Part shown: piece by piece, positions 26,784 through 37,200 of the stretch
How the letters are laid out: the number at the start of each line of letters is the position of its first letter
Position numbering within the stretch: position 1 is the first letter of the stretch
From: an uncultured Prevotella sp.
GTDB taxonomy: Bacteria; Bacteroidota; Bacteroidia; Bacteroidales; Bacteroidaceae
Length of the DNA stretch: 55,434 bases
Reading direction: 5' to 3'
Assembly (NCBI GenBank): GCA_944320255.1
Contig: CALUGU010000006.1
Coordinates: 1 to 55,434 of the forward strand
The notes under the pieces: model-generated
What the model was told of the DNA's origin: nothing
Seen by the model: only the letters and a program-made list of their open reading frames with translations
The model's database searches: none
Translations under genes and position numbers: made by a program

Positions 26784-29700
26784 TTATATTTTTATTTCTT
26801 CAACTTTATTGTCGTAGACATACCAGATGAAACCTGAAACATTCTTATAATTCATATTTTCAAGCAAATTCATATATTGAATTATTTGGGTCTTGTATTC
26901 ATTGCGCGGTTTGCCGAATTTGAAGTCCACAACGATTGTTTCATCGCCGTTGGTCATAACCCTGTCAGGCCGTCTTACGATTGTTTTTCCTGCGGATTTG
27001 TCGTATGTTAGGATGCTGCATTCTGTAAAGACTTTCCATTGTGGGGCGAACCATGCGGCGGCTTGTTTGTTTTCGAGACGCTTGGCCAATAAGCTGCGTA
27101 TGTCGTCAGCCGAGAGGCTGCCATCGCCGAGCATTCCGTCAAATTCGAGCCGTGTCACCGCTTGGTCGATGTCGTCTGCCGTGTTAATCATAGAGAACAG
27201 TTTGTGCAGGATGTTGCCTGTCTTGATATATTTCTCTTGTTCGCTGTCTGTTTCATCATTGGTGAATTGCCTGCTGTCGTTGCTTTGTTTGAACTCAACC
27301 TTCGTTTTGTTCGTTTTTATGTCGATGTTAAGCGTTTCCGCACGTGTCAGGAACACGTTGCGCGTCTTGTTCCCGGCTGTTGTTTCCGGGCGTAGTGACA
27401 ACTTTCCGTATTCAAATACCGTTGGACTGTCGTCGCCGCCTTCATTGAAAACAGACGGTTGCAGTTCGTTTGCCAAAAGCGGAAGGCAGTCTTCTATCAC
27501 AACAGAACGGTTGTTGCGTCCTTTTTTTGCGGCGTCTTTCCGCCCTGCTACAAACAAGTTTTTCCCCGCCCGTGTAAAAGCGACATATAGCAAGTTCAGG
27601 TTGTCCACCCTGTTTTGTATGTGCTCGTTGCGGTAGTCGGGAGCGTAGATTGTCTCAAGAAGTTTTTTCGTGTATTTAATCGGAACTATCGGCAGTTTGT
27701 TGAAAGGCTCTTTGTCGGGACTTGCCCACAACATCGTCTTGTTGCTCTCCAACATCCATGAGCAGAATGGTATGACAACATTGTCAAATTCAAGCCCCTT
27801 ACTCTTGTGTATGCTTATTATCCTTATGCCGTCGGCCTCGTCGCTTTGTATGGTCTTAGAGCAAATGTCGTCATCCCATGCTTCCAAGAACCTGTCTATG
27901 CCGCCGGTGCCGTTGTCTACGAACTCCGTCAGATAGTCGTTGAAAGCGCAAACGTATGGGCCTTGGCCTTGTATCTTGTCGAGCTTGAATGTAGAATATA
28001 TGTAATCTATTATTTCGACGAGAGGCTTTTTCACCATTTCATCGATGTTTTCTACGAAGCCTTCAGGCAGCATAGTGTCCAATGTTTCAGGAGAAATACC
28101 TATGCCCGTGAAGTTTTCGATGCCGCCATCGGCATTTTGGGTTGTTTTGCTGTATATCTTTGCGAGCGTGGCTTTTGCCAGGATATTGTCGGGACTGTTT
28201 ATGAACCTCAAGGCCTGGATGATTGCGCACACGGCAGGCGAGGCGTCCAACCTGAAAGCCTCGTCGCTGACGATTTTCAGTCCTTGATGCCTTTCCATTA
28301 TGTAGTCGGCGATTTCAGGTATATGGTCGTTTGTCCTTACCAGTATGGCTATGTCTTTTTCCTTGATGCCGCAGGAGAGCAGGCCTTGGATTGTTTCGTC
28401 AATCCATGCGAGCATATTGTCTTTATATTCATTGCCCGTGCCCGGCAGCAACGACACTTTTACAAGGCCTTCCTTTTCTCTGCCGCTACGCGCCATTTGT
28501 TCCACGTCGGCGTAAGCGTCGAGCAGTTCTTGCGATGTTTGTTCATCGTTAGTGTTGCATTCGTCTTCATATTCAAGCCTTGTCACAATCTTGAAGAAAC
28601 TGTTATTGAAGTCGATGATGTTGCGTTCCGAACGGTAATTGGTTTGCAACGTTTTCACATCTATTCCGCCTGTGGAGCCGTCGAATTGCTTGTTGATGTT
28701 GTTAAGCAGTCGCCAGTCGCCCGAACGCCATCGGTAAATGCTCTGCTTCACATCACCTACAATCAGGTTGTTTATTAGCGATGACTTGTCAGGACGCTTG
28801 CCGTCCACGGCTGGTGCGTCCACGGCGTGTTCTCCGCTTCTGCTCATACATTCTTTCAGCAGCACCTTGAAGTTTTGCCATTGCAAAGAGCTTGTGTCTT
28901 GAAACTCGTCGATCATTATATGCTCAAGCCTGCAACCTATCTTCTCAAAGATGAACGGCGAGTCGCTGTCTTTGATTAAAGTGTGCAGCAGGTGTTGTGT
29001 GTTGCTCAGTAGGAACAGGTTGGCGTCGTTGTTCAGTTCCCTTACTTTGTTTTCGATGCTGTTCAGCAGGCGCAGTTTGTCGAGATGTTCCAGTGTGCAG
29101 TCAGCCGTGGCATACAATTCCCACTGTTTGGGGCGTTCAGCCTCAGCGTCGTGGAGGAGTTTCATCAGCTTGCTGTTGACAAGTTCGATTATCGTGTCCC
29201 GTTCCTTACTTGTCTTTGAAGCCCAGTTGCTCGCGTCGTCTAAGCATTTTGTAAGGGTCTTGTTGACGCATTTGTCGCTGAAGTCGTTGCTTTTCAGCTT
29301 GTTGAAATAGCTGTATATGCCCGATTTCTTATTAGCGTATGACATCACGGTGAGTCCCGCGTTTTCCGTCTCACGCTTGAAAGTCTCCGCGTATTCGGCC
29401 ATACGTTTCTGCGCATTGGCTTTTATCCCGCGCAGCTCTTTGGTGTACGCCTCGAAAAACTTTTCCTGTGTCACTACAGCGTTAAGCTCGTCGCCAACGT
29501 TCTTATAGAAGTCTTTGAATATGGTTTTGCCGAAAGATTTAACCTGCCAGATGACATTCCATCCCTTGTCCTCGTCGATGTTTGAAAATATATAGCTTAT
29601 CAGCCATTTCAGTATAATGCTTGTTGACGTCAATGAGTCTATTATCTTGTCAACCGCCAATTCCTCTACCTGACTGTCGTTAAGGCCGATTTTCAGGTTG

Positions 29701-30083
29701 GCCGTGAGGTCGAGCTCCCGTGCAAGGTTGCGTAACACCGACTGAAAGAATGAGTCTATCGTCTCAACCATGAAGTAGTTGTAATTGTGTACGAGGTTGC
29801 GCAACGCCGTGCCAGCCCTTTGGCTTGCCATTTCAGCCCCTATGCCAAGACTGTCACACACGGTTTTTGTGTATGTATCAGATTCAGGCAGTTGCTTCCA
29901 AATCCCGTACAGCTGGCTTAATATGCGCAACTTCATCTCTTCCGTGGCTTTGTTTGTAAACGTCACGGCGAGAATGTTCTTGAAACATTGCGGATTGTCA
30001 ATCAGCAATTTGATATATTCAACCGCCAGCGTAAACGTTTTTCCGCTGCCGGCGCTGGCCTTATATACTGTTAATGTTTTCAT
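26784..30083 (-). CDS. UvrD/RecB-type helicase-nuclease (AddA-like)
   Basis: 1,099 residues from ATG 30083 (MKTLTVYKASAGSGKTFTL); a longer frame to 30164 adds 27 residues with no family match. Walker A is ASAGSGKT at 9-16; Walker B is MIDEFQDTSSLQW. Later UvrD motifs are VGDVKQSIYRWRSGD, LQTNYRSE, IISIHKSKGLEFDNVV and LLYVAFTRA. The C-terminus carries a RecB-family nuclease (RPDRVMTNGDETIVVDFKFGK with the catalytic Asp and Asp-Phe-Lys, then TQIIQYMNLL). Such enzymes resect double-strand breaks for recombination. The usual partner (AddB, a second nuclease with an inactive helicase) is not next to it. Confidence 0.9.
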   Translation of the reverse strand: MKTLTVYKASAGSGKTFTLAVEYIKLLIDNPQCFKNILAVTFTNKATEEMKLRILSQLYGIWKQLPESDTYTKTVCDSLGIGAEMASQRAGTALRNLVHNYNYFMVETIDSFFQSVLRNLARELDLTANLKIGLNDSQVEELAVDKIIDSLTSTSIILKWLISYIFSNIDEDKGWNVIWQVKSFGKTIFKDFYKNVGDELNAVVTQEKFFEAYTKELRGIKANAQKRMAEYAETFKRETENAGLTVMSYANKKSGIYSYFNKLKSNDFSDKCVNKTLTKCLDDASNWASKTSKERDTIIELVNSKLMKLLHDAEAERPKQWELYATADCTLEHLDKLRLLNSIENKVRELNNDANLFLLSNTQHLLHTLIKDSDSPFIFEKIGCRLEHIMIDEFQDTSSLQWQNFKVLLKECMSRSGEHAVDAPAVDGKRPDKSSLINNLIVGDVKQSIYRWRSGDWRLLNNINKQFDGSTGGIDVKTLQTNYRSERNIIDFNNSFFKIVTRLEYEDECNTNDEQTSQELLDAYADVEQMARSGREKEGLVKVSLLPGTGNEYKDNMLAWIDETIQGLLSCGIKEKDIAILVRTNDHIPEIADYIMERHQGLKIVSDEAFRLDASPAVCAIIQALRFINSPDNILAKATLAKIYSKTTQNADGGIENFTGIGISPETLDTMLPEGFVENIDEMVKKPLVEIIDYIYSTFKLDKIQGQGPYVCAFNDYLTEFVDNGTGGIDRFLEAWDDDICSKTIQSDEADGIRIISIHKSKGLEFDNVVIPFCSWMLESNKTMLWASPDKEPFNKLPIVPIKYTKKLLETIYAPDYRNEHIQNRVDNLNLLYVAFTRAGKNLFVAGRKDAAKKGRNNRSVVIEDCLPLLANELQPSVFNEGGDDSPTVFEYGKLSLRPETTAGNKTRNVFLTRAETLNIDIKTNKTKVEFKQSNDSRQFTNDETDSEQEKYIKTGNILHKLFSMINTADDIDQAVTRLEFDGMLGDGSLSADDIRSLLAKRLENKQAAAWFAPQWKVFTECSILTYDKSAGKTIVRRPDRVMTNGDETIVVDFKFGKPRNEYKTQIIQYMNLLENMNYKNVSGFIWYVYDNKVEEIKI

Positions 30084-30220
30084 GTCTTTATTCTTTTTTA
30101 TAGGAGTAAGGAGTAAAGGAGGGATGGAATAAAGAGTAAGTAAAAACGTTTTGTCTTTTGACAAACATAGGTAATCTGCTTTACTTCTTCTCTCCTAACT
30201 TCTTTTTTCCTTGCGTTTTC

Positions 30221-32257
30221 CTACCAATCCCTGAACAGCTCGAAGCCGAAGCGGCATCCGAAGCCGTCAAACTTTGTGTTGCGGGTGGCCATAAACACGC
30301 CCATCGAGAAAAAGCGGTTTGTAAATCCGTATCCATATTCGATGTAAGGGTGGAGGTGCTCCACGAACAACACATTCATGTAAATCCTTTCCATCTCCAT
30401 CAGGCGACCGACGTAAGGTATCCGTGACAGCACCATCAGCGGCGATTCGTATGTCACATTTGTCCTGACGTAATATTCCGAAGCGTTGTACCAGTTGCTT
30501 CCTAACAGCTGGAACTCGCACGCCCAGTCGTCATTCCATCCGCCGGGGATGTTCTCCTCCCTGAAGTTTGTGTAGTCAAGGAAATAAGAGTTGCGGCTCT
30601 TTGACGTGTAAAAACCGTTGCCGAACCTCAGCGACAGGCTTCTGAGAGTGTGGAATTGCTTTTTCCACGACACGTCAAGCTCGTAGCGTTCATAGTCCAT
30701 GTCGGCCTTGCCCGCGCGTATGCCACGCTCATAGTCGGCCGTGATTACAGGGCCGCGCCATCCCGCCGGGCGGTATTGCAGTTGCAACGACGGAGCCAGC
30801 GAATAATATTCCGTCGGCCTCCCAGCCGCCACAAACCCGGCATGGTCTACCGCCGAACGCCTGTGGAATATAAGACCGGGCTGCACGCTCCACTTGTCAG
30901 AGAAGTCATAGTTGCACGTCAGCTTTACGTATAAGTCTTTGAAATAGTCCAAGTTCATCTTGTCCCAGTCGATAGAGTCAAGCTGTTCGTTTTTCACCTG
31001 GTCTACGATGCTTGAGTTCGTAATCCTGTTGCCGTTGCCTATTTCCACTCCGATGAAACCGTTCCTTTTCCTGTTGAAATTGTATTTTAGCGGCACATTG
31101 AAGTATAGTTGGCGTTGCTTGAACGAATATCCGGCGTTGAACGCCAGCGATATGTCGCTGTTCAGCGAGAACTTATAGCTTGCGTTGAGCTTGAACTTGT
31201 ACGTCACGCCGCGCCTGCCGCTGTAGCTCAGGTATAGCGGGTTGAGTATCGGCGAAATCCTGAAAGCCCCTTGGCCGTTAGCCCCGAAGTTGCCTTTTGT
31301 GCGGTTTACCACATAGTCGCCGAAGGAGTCCCACAACACCTTCTTCCATTTGCTTTCCTCCTTCTTTTTTGTGGCCGCCGTGTCCTTCAGGCTGTTGAGC
31401 GAGTCTTCCCTGTGGTACACGTCCTTCACGTTGGGTGGCAGCGGCGCCGGCCTGACGGCAGCCATCAGTTGCTTGTCGTGCGAATTGACGATGGAATCTG
31501 GCAAAACTATCGGATTGTCATAGACAGCATGGTATTCAGCCCTTATCTTGTTCCCGATGAAATGGAACTTTACGTCGATGTCGCACGTTTTCGGCAGCAA
31601 CGAGCGCGCGCCGTCAATGCCCATCGCCAAGTCAACATGGAAGTTCACCAAGTCATATTCACCGTTGAACCTCACCTTGATAATGCGTCCCGTAGCCTTG
31701 TCGGCAATGGCCGACCCGCTTATCAGCTGCGTGTTGTATCGCTTCGGGCGGAACACTATCTCCACGCGATTGTCCGTAAGCCCTGTTATGTCATACCTGT
31801 ACAGCCTTATGTTGCTCTTGTTGAAAGGGGAAAGCACCTGTGGCCCGAACATCGTCACGCCGTAGACGTTGGGCATCAGGTATTTCGTCACCGTCTCCAT
31901 GGCGTCCTTGTGGCGCGGTATCGTGCCCGTGTTCAACTGCCTCACAGCCTTCACAATCCTGTCGCCGCGTATCATAAGGCTGCTGTAAGTCTCTCCGGCG
32001 TATTCCCTTTTGCCCCTTGAGATGTAAAACATCGACGGCACGGCCATCAGCGTGAAGTTTCGTTTTTCTGTCTTGAAGTAATACGACAGGTAGACGTTCG
32101 AGCTGAATTCCTCGTCGGCGGGACACACGCTTTGTCTGTACGCCAATACACGCTGCAACATCAACGAGTCTGTTTCCTGCTTGGCGTAAGTGTCGGCGGC
32201 GGATGTCAGCATTATGAGGACAGCCACCGTAAGCGCTGTTTTCCCAACGACTTTCAC
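30221..32257 (-). CDS. DUF5686 family outer-membrane beta-barrel protein
   Basis: About 678 residues if it starts at GTG 32257; the open frame reaches TTG 32275, but that start lies within the promoter. Signal peptide KVVGKTALTVAVLIMLTSAADTYA. An N-terminal domain (about 30-280) includes EEFSSNVYLSYYFKTEKRNFTLMAVPS and the DUF5686 core. From about residue 330 on it has alternating barrel strands (YKFKLNASYKFSLNSDISLAFNAGYSFKQRQLYFNVPLKYNFNRKR), ending in FGCRFGFELFRDW, a typical aromatic barrel end. DUF5686 proteins relate to TonB-linked carriers that lack the plug, and their cargo is unknown. The helicase-nuclease gene follows on the same strand after about 137 bases. Confidence 0.85.
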   Translation of the reverse strand: MKVVGKTALTVAVLIMLTSAADTYAKQETDSLMLQRVLAYRQSVCPADEEFSSNVYLSYYFKTEKRNFTLMAVPSMFYISRGKREYAGETYSSLMIRGDRIVKAVRQLNTGTIPRHKDAMETVTKYLMPNVYGVTMFGPQVLSPFNKSNIRLYRYDITGLTDNRVEIVFRPKRYNTQLISGSAIADKATGRIIKVRFNGEYDLVNFHVDLAMGIDGARSLLPKTCDIDVKFHFIGNKIRAEYHAVYDNPIVLPDSIVNSHDKQLMAAVRPAPLPPNVKDVYHREDSLNSLKDTAATKKKEESKWKKVLWDSFGDYVVNRTKGNFGANGQGAFRISPILNPLYLSYSGRRGVTYKFKLNASYKFSLNSDISLAFNAGYSFKQRQLYFNVPLKYNFNRKRNGFIGVEIGNGNRITNSSIVDQVKNEQLDSIDWDKMNLDYFKDLYVKLTCNYDFSDKWSVQPGLIFHRRSAVDHAGFVAAGRPTEYYSLAPSLQLQYRPAGWRGPVITADYERGIRAGKADMDYERYELDVSWKKQFHTLRSLSLRFGNGFYTSKSRNSYFLDYTNFREENIPGGWNDDWACEFQLLGSNWYNASEYYVRTNVTYESPLMVLSRIPYVGRLMEMERIYMNVLFVEHLHPYIEYGYGFTNRFFSMGVFMATRNTKFDGFGCRFGFELFRDW

Positions 32258-32261
32258 AATG

Positions 32262-32292
32262 CAAATATAGCGCAATTTGAGTTAAGCGCAAA
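32262..32292 (-). promoter_or_regulatory. Strong-consensus promoter overlapping the DUF5686 start
   Basis: On the minus strand TTTG (32292-32289), 19 bases, then TATATTTG (32269-32262) is an exact Bacteroidota promoter. The candidate GTG start (32257-32255) follows the box by only four bases, so the transcript would have almost no leader. Confidence 0.7.
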
Positions 32293-32447
32293 ATAAAATG
32301 ACGGATAACCGCAGACTGACTGCATCTTGATTATCATACTTAGCGGCTAGGCCGGCATCTGACGTTATGTAACTAATAACGCACAATCTCTTTCAATCTG
32401 GTTTTTGTTTTAACATTTAAAATGCCATCGGTGAAAATAATTCCGGC

Positions 32448-32769
32448 TTTTGACCGATTTTACGCCATTTTTCGTGTGCAATCATAAATCGCTGTCATTG
32501 TGGCAGATACGCTCTGTTGCTGCAAAGTGTGCAACAAAATACGGCATTTTAACATTTTTTCTATGCACATTATCGTCGATAATGTATGTGTTTATCGCCG
32601 TCAACCACCATTCCCGTCAGCCTCATTAACGGCAAAACGCCCCTTGAATAACGGTCTTTTGCCCATTGATTAGCCGTCATCCATATATCAAACAGCCGTT
32701 TTCCGCCATATTTCCGGCACAAAAACGTCCTTTCAAATCCTATTTCGATGATTTTCACAGACAAAACCA
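32448..32769 (-). repeat. Dispersed intergenic repeat, long copy C
   Basis: Reverse-complement partner of 1655-1975: GGTTTTGTCTG (32769 inward), GGCAAAAGACCG and GGGGCGTTTTGCC, GGTGGTTGACGGCGAT, AAAAAATGTTAAAATGCC (32560-32543), TTGCACAC (32534-32527) and TTGCACACGAAAA (32481-32469). The spacing of the boxes equals that in copy A. A 79-codon frame (32570-32809, minus) falls inside it. The rest of the 32293-33140 gap holds TIR element 3 and otherwise nothing I can name. Confidence 0.75.
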
Positions 32770-32877
32770 ATATGACGTTTTGTCGTGTTTTACTATGAAT
32801 ATCAAGCAATACGTCAGCGCCCGCGCTGTGCGGATATTAGTTGTCATTATTTTTTATAACGTGTTTGTATGATGGAT

Positions 32878-33100
32878 TTAAACCAAAATCGGGCTTCAGA
32901 CCGTATAAGTCTGAATATTGGCTTATTCTCATACTCTTGGCCTGGCTTATGCTTCCAGCAAAGCCCCTCTCTCGTCTTCCCGCCAATGGAGATGCCTCCT
33001 TGTCTCGGCGTAGCCCATTGCTTCTTCGCTATAACGTAAAGCAATCTGTTTGAAATGAACACATAATCAGTCATAAGTCTAATAACCGATTGGTGTTAAA
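32878..33100. repeat. TIR element 3
   Basis: Left end TTAAACCAAAATCGGGCTTC (32878-32897) and right end GTCTAATAACCGATTGGTGT then TAAA (33077-33100) are diverged copies of the TTAAACCCAAATCGG ends. A hairpin TTCAGAC-CGTATAA-GTCTGAA lies just inside the left end (32896-32916). No gene-like frame is inside. Confidence 0.65.
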
Positions 33101-33140
33101 TTGGGCAACTTCAATTTTTTATATGTTTTGTTATTAATAT

Positions 33141-33172
33141 TTTGCATTATATGCACATATTTGTTATATTTG
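33141..33172 (+). promoter_or_regulatory. Candidate promoter of the RHS toxin locus
   Basis: TTTG (33141-33144), 20 bases, TATATTTG (33165-33172). The leader to ATG 33207 is about 30 bases. It is the only good promoter seen for the secreted-protein, RHS and immunity genes. Confidence 0.7.
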
Positions 33173-33206
33173 CCAGATAAAAGTTTGGCTGTTTATTTTT
33201 TTAGCC

Positions 33207-34262
33207 ATGAAAACGTTTTTTATTATTTTATCACTTTTTGTTTTGGGCCTTTTCGATGTTGCCGCCCAAACCGTGCTAACGATAGAGAGAAACCTCCCCC
33301 TGCCGTCAGATGATGTTGTGATGTCCGGCGTTGCCGTGACGGACGCGGGCGTTAAGGGGAAAAATGCCGTTTGGAATTTCAGCGAAGCCAGTCTTGTTGG
33401 CGGCAAACACTATATAAGATATTACGGTGAAGCGCCTGACAGCCTTGTGCGGATAGAGGATAATGCGGTTTACACGGAAGCCCTTGTTGCTGGTAAACAG
33501 TATGTTTACGGCGTTGAAGACCGCTTGCGGAAGTTGGTTTTCAGCGTGCCCGTGCTGCGTATGCCTTACCCGTTTGCGTATGGCGATTCTTTGTATGCAC
33601 CGTTTGAAGGCCGTGGAAAATACTGTGATAACCGGTATGTCAAGGTTACGGGCGACGTTAAGGTGGTAGCCGACGGCCTTGGCAGGCTTGCCTTGCCGGG
33701 CAATGTGGCGTTTGACAATGTTTTGCGCGTTACGACAACACGGCGTGCCGACATACGGATGTCGCCCGACTCTTCGGCTTTCGACAGTGTGAAACCGCTT
33801 ACGGAAGTTGAGCATCGCCATGACTGGTACGCCTCCGGCAGCCGTTACCCCTTGCTTACGCTTGTCAGGCGTACAACGTATGACGGCCAGGCCCGTGTGG
33901 CAGGGCGTGAAGCGGCGTACTTGATGACAGCCGAAGATAACGCCGCCGTTTATGAAAATGCCGATGAAAACATTGAAACCGACGGCGCGGGCGGACGTCT
34001 TTCAAATGGCGTTTTGGCTGATTATGACGTGTTATTTTCCGAAGGCCGTTTGGCGGTGGAATATGAACTGACTGATGAAGCCGACGTATCGTTGTCGGTC
34101 TCTGACGTTTCGGGCATTATATATAAATATGTGGAAAGTCTCCACCAACAGGCGGGCGGACACACGGTCGGCATTAGTTGTGCGGATTTGCGCCGTGGCG
34201 AATATGTCCTTTCGATAAGTGTCAACGGCAAAGCCGTAGGGGTTAAGTTCAACGTAAAGTGA
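33207..34262 (+). CDS. Secreted protein upstream of RHS gene, possible type IX secretion tail
   Basis: 351 residues with signal peptide MKTFFIILSLFVLGLFDVAAQ. I do not recognise the main body, which looks beta-rich (DAGVKGKNAVWNFSEASLVGGKHYIRYYGEAPDSLVRI). The last 75 residues (VLFSEGRLAVEYELTDEADVSLSVSDVSGIIYKYVESLHQQAGGHTVGISCADLRRGEYVLSISVNGKAVGVKFNVK in outline: a strand, V-L-V-D-G turn, Q-x-x-G-H, L-x-x-G-x-Y) resemble a type IX secretion sorting domain. It ends five bases before the RHS start, so it is co-transcribed and probably acts with the RHS protein outside the cell or at the surface. Confidence 0.7.
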   Translation: MKTFFIILSLFVLGLFDVAAQTVLTIERNLPLPSDDVVMSGVAVTDAGVKGKNAVWNFSEASLVGGKHYIRYYGEAPDSLVRIEDNAVYTEALVAGKQYVYGVEDRLRKLVFSVPVLRMPYPFAYGDSLYAPFEGRGKYCDNRYVKVTGDVKVVADGLGRLALPGNVAFDNVLRVTTTRRADIRMSPDSSAFDSVKPLTEVEHRHDWYASGSRYPLLTLVRRTTYDGQARVAGREAAYLMTAEDNAAVYENADENIETDGAGGRLSNGVLADYDVLFSEGRLAVEYELTDEADVSLSVSDVSGIIYKYVESLHQQAGGHTVGISCADLRRGEYVLSISVNGKAVGVKFNVK

Positions 34263-34267
34263 CGGGT

Positions 34268-37200
34268 ATGAGACGGTTGTTTTTCTTTATGATATTGTTT
34301 ACTGCGTGTTTCGCCGATGCGGTGGCCCATGTTGTTGACTCAATCATGCCGTTGTCGCCGCAGGCGGCGTCGCTGGCACGTTATGGCGAATACCCCGTGA
34401 GCCACGCAACCGGCGTGCCCGACATCACCATCCCTATTTACACCGTCAGCTTGGGCAATTTCTCTTTGCCCGTAAGCATTTCTTACCATGCCTCCGGTAT
34501 CAAACTTAACGACGTCGCCTCTACAGTAGGCCTCGGTTGGGCGTTGAACGCCGGTGGGGCGATAAGCCGACAGGTGGAAGGCTCATCTGATTTAAAGTAT
34601 CCGGAAAGTCTTAACGACAACTTCGGACGCTCATATAACAATCATTTTAAAAACTATGACAACCTGAAAGCTGAAGTTGAGAGAGCAGCCAAGGATGGCG
34701 GCGTGGAACTTTTGCAGACAATGGCGTTGACGCCTGAGAAGTCGATGTATGACACGGCTTCAGACCGCTACGTTTATAATTTTGCGGGAAAGACAGGCGT
34801 CTTCAGGTATTCTTATGAAGACGGCAAGTTTATTCCCCTGAATTACAGTCCCATGTACATATATTGCGACATTGGCAATACAGATGAACGCACAAGCAGT
34901 TTCTACATCGCCGACACTGACGGCATAACTTACTATTTTGACGCAACGGAATGCAGCGGCCCCAAGATAGACGATGGTACGACAAACGTTTCAACATGGT
35001 ATCTCACAAAGGTAGAAACGCCTTACGGGAATATCGATTTTAAATATTCAACATACGGTGACAGCCATCCATACGAATGGTATTCGCATACGGAAACTAT
35101 GACAACAGGATATGTTATTTATAATGTCACATCATTAGGAGGTGGTTATTTTGAAGACGATTATAGAACGCTTGTATCAAGTGTGCCGCATACTTATATT
35201 TGTTATCCGAAATTGTTGTCAAGCATAGAATGGGACGGCAATAAAATCATGTTTTCTTATGCCCACGATCGTCAAGATGTATGGAAAACAAGGCTTACGA
35301 AAATAGAAGTAGTCAGTAATAACGGTGATGTGTGTAAAACCATGTCTTTGGGCAATAATTATTATTGGGGCAACGAAGCACCAGATGAAAACAGCAGGGG
35401 CAACTATCGCATGATGCTGAAGACATTGGACGTTTCAGATGAAGGTATTTATACATTTGATTATAATACGGGTTCGTTCCTGCCTGAGTATGAAAGGAAA
35501 GGAAGTAAAGAAACGTGCCACACGGACTATTGGGGGTATTACAATGGAAGGACAAGCAAATATTCTGTATCGAAAGAATCCTTGGGGTTGATTTATACCA
35601 AACTTTCTGTCGTGGTTGAAAAAGAAGATTATTATTTGCAGAATGCAGCGGATAGGTCGTCTGATGAGTATTCAATGAAATTAGGAATAATAAAAAGTAT
35701 AACTTTCCCGACAGGCGGAAAGACAGAATTTGAGTTTGAGGCAAATAAGGCAAGCGATATGAGCCTTTACGGAGGACTACGTGTTAAGTCAATAATGAAC
35801 AAGGATGCTGACGGTAACATCTTGCAGACCCAAACATACGATTATAAAGGATGGCAACCGACTTCAGATCCGCCACATACTTTGATGGGGTATGAAACAT
35901 ATTCATGGTGGGGACCGCAGTGGTTTTATTGTTTTTATTATCGAAACTATGATACTTGTGTATCAGAAGTTATAAATCCGTATAGCAATGCGAATCCGAT
36001 ACTTTATTCGGAGGTGACAGAAACATTCGGCAACGGCGAAAAGTTTTTTTATAACTACACGTTTTATCCGGCGTGTGACATCTTTTGTGGCCATGCTGAA
36101 TTTGGTAAGAACCCGAACTTCATACTTCCTGCATTGAATGATTACGGGAGTATAACGCCATATCTGACAAGCGTAGTGCATTATGGTGCAACAGGTAAAC
36201 CTGTTACGACAGAAAATTATGTTTATGATAACGTACTTGTAAAAGACTTTAACGTAGGCAACCGCCTTATTGATCTTTTTACTTACCGTTATGTAACTAA
36301 TTTAAACAAGGTCTCTTATGACCTGTGGTTTTATGGAACTAATGTAATCGATGATAACACCATTCAATATAAGCCGATAACCGCCCACGCTTATCAGCGC
36401 AACCTTGTGGCGAAAGAAACCATAGACAATGTTACAGGCGTCAGCGTGAGGGAAGAATACACTTACGACGACCTTCACCGTACAACTTTGCCGCAGACGA
36501 TGACGGCTGTCAATAGTGACGGCAAGACGTACACGACGGAGTATAAATACACCTTCGAGGACGACGACCCCGTAAGCCAACTGATGGCGGGCGACTATGT
36601 AATGCCAGATTTCTTAGTTGGCGAAAGAACGCTGTGCGACGGGCTAGAACTGATGAACACAAAGACGAAATACGTACAGCACGGCGAATGGTTCTATCCC
36701 GAATATGAATACAAGTCGGTGCTTGGCGGCGCATTTTTCGAGACGGCGCATTACGACTGTTACGATGATAAAGGCAATCCACAGACTGTGATCTCCAACG
36801 CCGCCGACACGGCGGCGGTAGTGTGGGGTTACGGCTCACGTCTGCCAGTGGCAAAGATATTAGGCCTTGGCCGTTCGGGATTGTCAAGTTATGCAAGTAT
36901 GGTAAATTCTCTTGAAACTACGTCAAGCCCTACGCTGTTGGGCGGCAAGATTAACGACCTGCGTACAGCCCTCAAAGGCACAGCCCTCGTAAGCGGCTAC
37001 ACGCATAAGCCTTTGTTCGGTGTGCCCTCGGCGATAGGTGAGAACGGTTACACTGTGAATTACGGTTATGGTGCTGACGCCCGCCTCTCGTCAGTGAACG
37101 ACGCCGAGGGCACGATGCAGACGTTCGCTTACAACGTGAAGCTGCCGTATGGCGGCACAACCTCGACAAACAATTACGTGCTGACAAAGACTTATCTTGA

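Noticed and set aside
27807-28778. 323-codon plus-strand frame
   Set aside because: Opposite the helicase-nuclease gene with all its UvrD motifs.
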